Positions 56,696 to 64,000 of a stretch of 64,000 bases of DNA are shown piece by piece. The stretch spans positions 18,328,000 to 18,391,999 of the forward strand of contig OY747710.1 in assembly GCA_963556495.2 (NCBI GenBank), in the 5' to 3' direction. The notes beneath the pieces are model-generated. The model was not told the origin of the DNA, searched no databases, and saw only the letters and a program-made list of their open reading frames with translations. Position numbers and translations under genes: made by a program. Each line of letters begins with the position of its first letter. The first letter of the stretch is position 1. The stretch is from Valencia hispanica (lineage: Eukaryota > Chordata > Actinopteri > Cyprinodontiformes > Valenciidae).

Positions 56696-59600
56696 CTGCA
56701 TGGTAAAAAAGAGAAACATCTTGTTTAAAAGTCAGCTTTGCTGAGGAAAAGCTGACTGCATTATCATGGCTGCATAAAATTCCTCAAACAAGCATTGAAT
56801 GATATATACCACAGATTTTATTTTTCCTGATTTAAAGTCCAACATTGTGTGTGGTGAAATCACAGTTAACTTTGACAGATGAAGAGTAAACATCTTTTAT
56901 ACCTCCTACACAAAATAACCCCGATTATTTGAAAATTCAGTTTGTTACCTATTTCATACTTTCTCAATCAAAATTATTACATTGAACAGCAGTTTGTGTT
57001 TAACTCTAAGAATGCCAAAAGTGTGACTATATGTGTTAAAATAGACCTTTCTCTTCTTTGTGTGTCAAAAAACATGTTTAATTGGATGAGAACAATTTAC
57101 TGATTTGTCTTATGTGAAACATTTCTTTTATCCTTCCTTTTCATCAACTGGTTTAAAGTATTTAGAAATAACTATACATACATATTTTCCTCATCCCATG
57201 GACACTTTTAGTTTTGGAACAAAATTCTTAGCTGGAAAAAAAGCACACACAACACACCAAGTCCAGACTAAAGCCGATTAATTTAAATAATCTATCTGTC
57301 CAATATCATCTCAAGATTCGCCAGGTTTCAATGTCTAGACATTCTTCTGTGTGTTTTTTCTTTTTCTTCCTGAGGTAAACAAAACTTTTTTTTTTTGCTT
57401 TATGTGGGCAATTTTAAAAGTCTCAAGGTTTGTTCATTTTAAATTTGTTAAAGTGTGCAATTTTAACATATTTTCCATGCTTCGAGAGCTAAGTAAAACA
57501 ACGAAGCTCAGTTAAAGGACAGACACAAGTCTTGATAAAATGGGGGCACTGCGTGGCGCAGCGGTAGAGTGGGCGCCACTGCATATATGGAGGCTGCAGT
57601 CTTCGGTTTAACTCATGGCCTACTGTAGGGACATTTACTGCATGTCTTCCCCCATCTTCTCTCTCCCGTATTACATATAACATATGAAACATGTGTGCCT
57701 GTCTGAGTAAGCTGCTTCTGTTTCTTGCTTTTTTTTCTGTGTATAGGTTAAATAAACTACAGGTAATTTCTTTAAGAAGAAACGGCATAAACCGCCTCTG
57801 TACAATAAATGTTCAACTTATTATAAGAAATCTAAACATGAGTTGAAAAGGGGGTTGTCCTTCACTGCCTCACTTCAAAAACGTTTCATCTAAAAGGTCA
57901 ATATTGGAGCGTACAGCCCTCTGAAACGATTATTGTGTCAAAATATTTATTAACTTGAGCAAACTGATATTCTTTATTAATTGCTACTAAATGTTTTGAT
58001 AATACTTTAGCTATAAAATACTGTTTTTATTTTGAAAGATAATTTACTTTAGGTTATGCTCAAAGTTTTTAAAATGTTAGTATAATGGCAACCGTAACAA
58101 CCATTTATAAAAATGTATCTTTTACAATTAAAATTTAAAAGCATTGATGACTTTCACCTCATTACTGTTTGCAGGATAATCTTGTCTGTTACCATCTGTG
58201 AAGTGGGGAAATAAAGATACATTAAATAAAAGCAGCAAATAATACTGAATTAATCAACAAACAAACACAGTAGTTACACACCCACCTGTTGTGGTTATGT
58301 TATTTCTATTTGAGGCTTTTCCCCAAGGTTTTCTGTTTAGACAAAAAATACAATTCAATTCAATTCAAAAATACTTTATTGATCCCAGAGGGAAATTAAG
58401 TGTTGTTGTAGCTCTTATAATTAATTCTTTAAGGAGTTGTTATAGATGATGATGTAATAGATGATGATAATTAAATTTAGAATAAATTTGATAATTATTT
58501 AAAAATATTTACTACAGACTCCATCATCCTATTTTAGTTTTTATAATTCTTAAAAAATAATACCGTTACAATCACTGCATAAATATTTTTTTACACCTAC
58601 TTTAATGCTTTAAGACACAAATGACAGCAAATACAGTCAAACCCAAGGTTATAATTATAACTACAAAACACCAGCAGTGCATTGGCCTGGTAAGTTAGAA
58701 TATTTTTTGTTCATATTTTAGGGATAATCTAAACCCATTGTAACTATAAATTATCATTCATTATATGAGACTGTTTTCATTTTCAGAGCTATTTTTGACT
58801 TACTTTTTTCTAAGTATGTAGAACACTCCAAAGACAATGACAGAAGTGCCTACTAAACACGCAATTACTATTCCTGCAATGGCTCCAGGAGACAGGCCGC
58901 TTCCTAAAAAGCCATAAGAAAGAAAACCATGTTTACATTGCAAGACTGACAAGTTACACAATACCTTGACAGAAGTATGTGATCTGTATACACAACACAA
59001 GAAGCAGTAGGAAATATATAGGAATGGTGCTAAAAAAACATATTTTTAACCACTAACTCAATGATTCAGACTTTTTTCTGCTGGGAAATAAAATAGAAAA
59101 ATAACTGGAGGTCACGAATAAAAGTGCTGAAATAAATAGCACAATCAAACCTATTAAAAGGGACAATTGGTAGTGTTTTCAAGAAAGGGGGTAGAGGTGG
59201 GAATGTATAAGAGACTGTGGTTGGTCGTATCATAGTAGACACAATCTAACACCCCTAGCATCGAACCCCTTACATTAAAAATTCTAAATTAAACCCCGCC
59301 TGGAATGAATTTTTGTTCTCAGCTGCCTACCAATCTGCGTATTAGTGTAAAAACTGTGCATGTTTGTGAATGTATATAGGTGAATGGGTCTCTAGTGTAA
59401 AGTGCTTTGAGTGGTCAGTATGACTGGAAAGGTGCTATATAAACGCAGTCCATTTACCATTTTAGATCAATTCAAAATAGAATTTTCAGCCTTCCATGCA
59501 AAATTTCAACAGTGAAAAAATGGCTGTAACAGACTAATGCTGTTGGGATACTTTTCTTCAAAAATGAAACTGGCTGGAGTTGATTGCAAAATGGATAACG

Positions 59601-62600
59601 CTAAATGCAGAACAATAATGGAAAAAAAACTTCACAAGGTGTGCAAAAGGCTTGGCGGGGAGGTGCACCTTCCTGTAGGACAACAACCCCAAACATACAG
59701 GTTAACAATGAAATGATTTAGATCAAAGCATATTTACATATCAGCATGACCTAGTCAAAGTCCAGAACCTAATTCAAATTAGGTCTGAGTGAAAGGTGAT
59801 TCTACAATGTATTTGGGGGCTGAAGAGAATTACACTTTTGTGATTTTTATCTGTCAAAGATTTTTTTAAACCCTGTGTTGTTTCTTTTCTTCTTCAGTTA
59901 TGCGCTACTTTGTGTTGGTTTGTGACTTAAAAAACAAATAGAATATGTTAAAGTCTTTGACTGTAATGTAACTTACCCACTATAAAGATAACAGCAGGTT
60001 GAGATGTTTGAGATATTGACGTTCTATTGTTAAAAGCCTGGCAGGTGTAGTTTCCACTCTGATTTCTCTGAACATTGATGAGTTTGAGCTCAGATACAGA
60101 ACCAGACAGTAGGGTTCCATTCAGGAACCAACGAAACATGGCAGGAGGTCTAGAGTCAGCCGAGCAAGAAAAGTGTATATTCGACCCTTCCTTATGTTTT
60201 TCAGGTGGTGAAATTAGGTCAACTTTATCTGGGCCATCTGTAATTGTAGAGAACAATTACTATTAATTAATTCTACACATTAACATCATAACTAGCTTTT
60301 TTCGTGAAGTGTTAGTTTAACAGCTTCATCAAAAGAAATATTACAAACATGTGAGAAAGAAGTGCACATTGGAAGTCTGACATGATTATTGATTTATATT
60401 TCAAGATATGTTTAATATGCTTAATATATTAGTGTTTTAATTAATCTGATTTTTAAAAATGTCTTTCTAATATTTTCACAAATCATGTAGAAATAGGAAC
60501 AAACAGCCACTTAAAAGGCTTATAATTTAGGCTCTATATCATGCAAAATGAACTTTTTAGAGCTTTTTACCATGTCACATTGTTAATTCCTGATCAAAAA
60601 CGTCCCCATGAATCCTGCTATCTAAGTTGCAGATCTAGTTATGATCCGCGCTGCTCCTCCAAACTCTTTGATGGGACCAAGAGGCAAACTCTGCTGGCCA
60701 AATGTGAAGCCCACCCAGAAATTACAAAAATTGCAGTTCCTCCCTAATCCGCTAGGGGCTGGATAGGAGCATGTTCCCATTGACTCCTATGTTTGAAATG
60801 CCAACTTCACAGCAGAAATAAACAGCCTGGTTCAAAAAACCATTTTAGGTGTAATAGGTCACGTTTACCGTCATGACAACTCTGAGGGGGGTGAATTTAT
60901 TTATAACTCATCTGTTTAGATGTAATGTAAGCTTGAAATTATGAATAATAAGGGGCGTGTCCTTTTGATAAGCCGGCTAGCGCTGGTGGCTAGCAGCTTG
61001 CTCCAGGGAACGCCGCAGCCTCGGCCTGACGTCAACAGTCTCGGCTAATTTATTTCTCTGAACCTGACCATCAGTTGCGTCTGCAATGTTTATTCGTGTT
61101 CGGATGTTAATCATGCACTTACTGGAAAAAGATGGCTTCCTGTGGTATTGATTGCACTAACAAGACCGTCCAAGAAGTCTCTGCTCCATTTTTTTGTTAA
61201 GTAAAATTATATTTCTGCTTTGCATTTCAGATAACCCTGCTTGGTCAAAAATGAGTTGAAATGATCACATTTCTTCTTTACTTTACATATTGATTCTTAA
61301 AACTTGTTTTAATTCAAATTCACATAGTTTTAGTGAAAGTTCTATACCAACAAGGCTTCATCCTTTTATTTGACAAAATTATTGAATCTGCCTAGAAGGC
61401 AAAGGGATAGCAGAGCCGCTCAACTGTGGTTTTCTGACTAAAAGTGCCCGCTAACCTCCATTAGCTTCGGTTAGCTCCGGATTAGCTCAGTTAGCATGTA
61501 GTTACATTGGCATAGACTTTGATGGGTGTTGATCATCCGCCCCCCATCTTCACAGTCCCACTCTCAGCTCCACCTCTTTGCCCAGTTTTTGCATTTTCCT
61601 GGCGTGACGAGATGCGTGATGCGGCCAAGATGGCGATAGTGGAAACCACCCATTGGACTTTAATTCAGCTCTTCAGACACCTACGGGTGGCTTTGTCCAT
61701 CCTTTTATACAGTCTATGGAAGGGGCATATTGGAACTGCCTAACTTGCACGCTCCTCCCCTGTACTGTAAACACTCACGCCCACTCTCTCCGAGTTGTTA
61801 GCAGCAAGCGCCAAAGCTGTGAAGAAGTGATTTCTTTCTTATCTAGTCTGCACTGTTGAAAATGCAGAGAATGCGAAAATGCATTTTCGGCTGCGAGAGG
61901 TACAGGAATTTGTTCAGCCTTCCTAAAGAAGAGTTTAATTGCCAGAAATGGTTGGATTTTATCTTCGGGAGCTCGCAAAATCGGAGTCAGAATATGTTTT
62001 TCAGTGACAGTCATTTCACAAATGACTGCTTGAGTGGATTTTCTGACACATTACTTCTTCAAACTGGTTCCATTCTAACGTTAAAACCACTCTGGGAGCG
62101 GTCAGTGCAGTGAGTAAAACCAAAGTGCTAACTGCTAACCGCTAGCTGAATGGTTCCGATGTTAAGTTAACCAACAACAAAGCTGTGTGCACAACGTGGT
62201 AAAAACATTCTTGTTTAAAAGTGTGATGTTTTATTTTCACATGCGTTTATGTCGCCTACATCAACTGTTATTCGGACACATGACTCAAGATGTGAGCCAA
62301 GAGTGACAGTAAGCCCCTATTTCAGATATGTTTGAAGCGATGTAAAGATATACCTTTGTAACTGTAAGCTATTTGGTGGGAAGTGGGCTATTTTAGTAAA
62401 ATATTCCTGCTATAATTATATATGTAGGCAAAATATTTTTGATGATGCTTTTCTGGGGATGTAGCATTATGTCATGAAATGGGTGGGACTCACACGAGTG
62501 GAGGTGGGATTTCAGCAAACTGTCTTATTTTTAGGTTGAAAAATTGACGCAAGAAAATAACTCATATTTCAGAAAAATGACGTCTCCATGGTGCAGGGAT

Positions 62601-64000
62601 CTGCAACCTTTACAATCCTAAGAGCCATTTTTGCCCTCGGTCCAGCTAAATGAAACTCGTTTAGAGCCTCAAATGTTATGACCTTTTGAAAAAAGAAAAC
62701 TTAGAATTTCTGAGAAATATCTACCTAAGGAAATGTGTTCTTTTATTTAAAGAGTCATAATTATGTTTCTATTTTTAGGTTTTTAAATAAAGAAAAACAT
62801 AAAAGTTTTGCAGAAAGAGGATTGATACATTTTCTTAGCTGGTATTTTGATATTGGTGGAAAATATATATTTTTTAAAGTGCATAGTTTCTAACCTCATG
62901 ACATTAAAAATACTGATAAATCTCAGTAAATTAGAATATTTGTTCCAATAAGGCCAGTTGATCAGACTAAAAGTAACTTTTTAAAATAATCTTTAAGCAG
63001 GTTATGAACATCATTTTCATCAAGCCTAGATGTATGTATTTATTTTTTTAATGGGCTGATTTATTATTCTAATCTTAAATGTCATGTTTTCATCAGCTGT
63101 AAGCAAAAAAATTAAATTACTAGAAAGGCTTGAAAACATCAGCCTGTGTGAATTAAAATATATAATGAGTTTCACCTGAAATTACTGACATAAATGAACT
63201 TTTCAATAATTTTCTAATTTATCAAGTTGTACCTGTATATTAAAAAATACACTAAATATATTCAAATAATCTGTATTATATTATAGAGAATATTTATGAT
63301 ATATAAATATAGCCCTTTTAGTGTCATTCTATTATGGAAATTTAATTCAGTTATTACATGAAAAAACTGAAAAACTGCTCAAATCTGCATGTGTTATATT
63401 TATATTTAGAACCATTAGCTGGTTATTCTGTCATTTTTAGACAAAGTCAAAAGCCAATGTAGAAGGCCCAAATAGCCACTTGCTGCTCCAGAGCCGCGGG
63501 TGGCAGACCCCTGCCATAGTGCCAACAGTAATATTTTATCATATATGGGCCTAGGTGTAGGTGTAAAATTACATGATATAGGACCTTTAAGCATTGATAA
63601 GTTTGCTATTTTCTTCCATTTCAAAAGGAGGTTATCGTGTAACATATCATATGAATAACTCACAGTTGACAGAGAGGGTTACTGCATCGCTGCTGTCATT
63701 GCTGACAGGATTGCAGACATGACAGCTATATGATCCGTGGTCATAGCGGGTCACATTGAGTATAGTAAGAGTAGATCCTCCATCTGTGACCTGAACTCCA
63801 TCACTGGTCGTAACCTCAGAACTGTCCTTCATCCAGCGATAGGAGAGAGATGATCCAAATGAGGAGCAGAAGAAGCTAATAGATCCTTCAAACTCATTTA
63901 GGTGGGTATCTTTTAGAGTAACCTTTACATTGTAGACTGGCTCTGTGGGTGAAAAGTACAATAAAATGAAATAAAGAATAAACAAACAAAGTATTAAATG
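56582..64000 (-). CDS. CEACAM1-like inhibitory receptor with two ITIMs, 3' part
   Basis: Six exons are inside the window: A domain 63664-63942, B domain 59977-60237, transmembrane 58804-58903, and cytoplasmic 58286-58332, 58158-58195 and 56582-56695. Signal and N-domain exons must lie beyond the right edge. Junction phases run 1, 1, 2, 1, 0 and join without stops. The membrane exon ([16 protein letters not shown]..) closely resembles the start of the mammalian CEACAM1 transmembrane segment. The tail of about 67 residues carries LFYSDI and STYADI, both matching the ITIM consensus, with tyrosines 25 residues apart. It should recruit SHP-type phosphatases and dampen activating signals (family knowledge). 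It is the only member in the window with a signalling tail, so it may share ligands with the GPI-type paralogs. Confidence 0.82.
57541..57740 (+). mobile_element. tRNA-derived SINE in receptor intron
   Basis: The head GTGGCGCAGCGGTAGAGTGG includes an A-box (TGGCGCAGCGG), with a B-box-like GGTTTAACTC 40 bases on. Body ends in a T/A-rich tail. Different subfamily from the copy at 25651. Confidence 0.7.
58158..58195 (-). CDS. ITIM receptor, second cytoplasmic exon
   Basis: 38 bases with acceptor CCACTTCACAG and donor GTGAAA. Encodes [13 protein letters not shown] and ends in phase 0. Confidence 0.65.
58286..58332 (-). CDS. ITIM receptor, first cytoplasmic exon
   Basis: 47 bases with acceptor GTCTAAACAG and donor GTGGGT. 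Encodes [16 protein letters not shown]. Found by phase: it converts the phase-2 end of the membrane exon to phase 1. Skipping it would cause an early stop in the next exon, a possible short-tail isoform. Confidence 0.65.
58350..58415 (-). mobile_element. LINE 3' tail fragment
   Basis: ATTCAATTCAAAAATACTTT followed by ATTGATCCCAGAGGGAAATT is a frequent LINE tail, here reversed. It lies 18 bp beyond the acceptor of the first cytoplasmic exon. Confidence 0.5.
58804..58903 (-). CDS. ITIM receptor, transmembrane exon
   Basis: Acceptor GGCTTTTTAG. Encodes GSGLSPG, then a hydrophobic span [16 protein letters not shown].., and a stop-transfer RKK. Ends in phase 2 at donor GTAAGT. Confidence 0.82.
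59320..59465 (+). mobile_element. SINE-like fragment with LINE tail
   Basis: GAATGTATATAGGTGAATGG, GTAAAGTGCTTTGAGTGGTC and GGTGCTATATAAACGCAGTC are in the order of a fish SINE/LINE tail. Confidence 0.55.
59500..59820 (+). mobile_element. Tc1-like transposase relic
   Basis: TGCACCTTCCTGTAGGACAA followed by CCCCAAACATACAG encodes a decayed QQDNDPKHT block, same family as 3788-4175. Confidence 0.5.
59977..60237 (-). CDS. ITIM receptor, B Ig domain
   Basis: 87 codons starting [10 protein letters not shown]. Cysteines are in IHFSCSADS and NYTCQAFN. Donor GTAAGT. Confidence 0.86.
60690..61390 (+). mobile_element. Dispersed repeat with THAP-like mini-exon, copy 2
   Basis: Second copy of the 44186-45060 sequence. 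Here the mini-exon (ATG at 61132) is frameshifted. Confidence 0.5.
61856..62113 (+). pseudogene. THAP zinc-finger fragment of a transposase
   Basis: The frame has [19 protein letters not shown], then QKWLDFI and [11 protein letters not shown]: the order of a THAP C2CH finger. The third Cys (expected in CxxHF) is replaced by Ser, and the frame ends soon after. It is most likely the DNA-binding head of the surrounding transposon, inactive. Confidence 0.55.
62594..63513. mobile_element. Non-autonomous hAT (Charlie-like) element
   Basis: Inverted ends CAGGGATCTGCAACC / GGTGGCAGACCCCTG and an 8-bp duplication CCATGGTG / CCATAGTG at 62586-62593 and 63514-63521. No transposase. Confidence 0.82.
63664..63942 (-). 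CDS. ITIM receptor, A Ig domain
   Basis: 93 codons starting EPVYNVKVT. Cysteines are in SFFCSSFGS and SYSCHVCN, with an extra Cys two residues after the strand-F one. Donor GTGAGT. Confidence 0.85.

Larger units (their letters stand above)
60529..63587 (+). mobile_element. THAP-bearing DNA transposon relic in receptor intron
   Basis: The left end GGCTCTATATCATGCAAAAT is mirrored by TTACATGATATAGGACC at the right. It encloses a THAP-like frame, a dispersed repeat and a later hAT insertion. P-element-like affiliation is inferred from the THAP domain only. Confidence 0.5.

Noticed and set aside
1..64000. CRISPR arrays, operons, riboswitches
   Set aside because: No regularly spaced direct repeats of that type, and the gene structure is clearly eukaryotic.

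Overview
The window looks like AT-rich nuclear DNA from a teleost fish, probably a percomorph. It holds compact immunoglobulin-superfamily genes with single-domain exons and symmetrical phase-1 introns, set among Tc1/mariner, hAT, L2-like LINE, tRNA-SINE and LTR repeats typical of fish. There is no bacterial gene organisation. Exons were read by eye from open frames, splice dinucleotides and phase, so no transcript supports them here.

Biological core: (1) 5,125-5,833 (+) is a four-exon secreted cysteine-rich gene that I read as a fish CXCL17-type chemokine. It has a signal peptide, a CxC..CxC..C..C pattern, a basic body and a C-terminal Val-Pro-Met. (2) Tail-to-tail with it, 17,292-6,403 (-) is a CEA-like gene: signal peptide, a cysteine-free N domain, six A-B pairs of C2-type Ig domains and a GPI-type tail. 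(3) 23,916-20,523 (-) is a smaller N-A-B gene with a probable GPI tail. (4) 34,940-33,067 (-) is a three-Ig, GPI-type gene with extra cysteines. (5) The 3' part of a CEACAM1-like receptor (A, B, transmembrane and a tail with two ITIMs) runs from beyond the right edge to 56,582 (-). (6) An isolated cytoplasmic-tail exon lies at 42,884-42,651 (-). In mammals CXCL17 also lies beside the CEACAM genes, so the block resembles an ancient CXCL17-CEACAM neighbourhood holding one ITIM receptor and several GPI-type relatives.

Region by region: 1-4,200 is a nested transposon stack, including an almost intact DD38E Tc1-type element. 4,200-6,000 is the chemokine gene, 6,000-17,300 the CEA-like gene and 17,300-20,500 spacer with long GT microsatellites. 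20,500-24,000 is the second CEACAM-like gene. 24,000-33,000 is repeat-rich (PIF-like, SINE, hAT, L2, Tc1). 33,000-35,000 is the third Ig gene. 35,000-56,500 is mostly repeats: a head-to-head LTR palindrome, a degraded LTR element, an L2-like LINE, and a Tc1 relic split by a solo LTR. The orphan tail exon lies inside this stretch. 56,500-64,000 is the ITIM receptor, with a THAP-bearing transposon relic and a nested hAT element in one intron.
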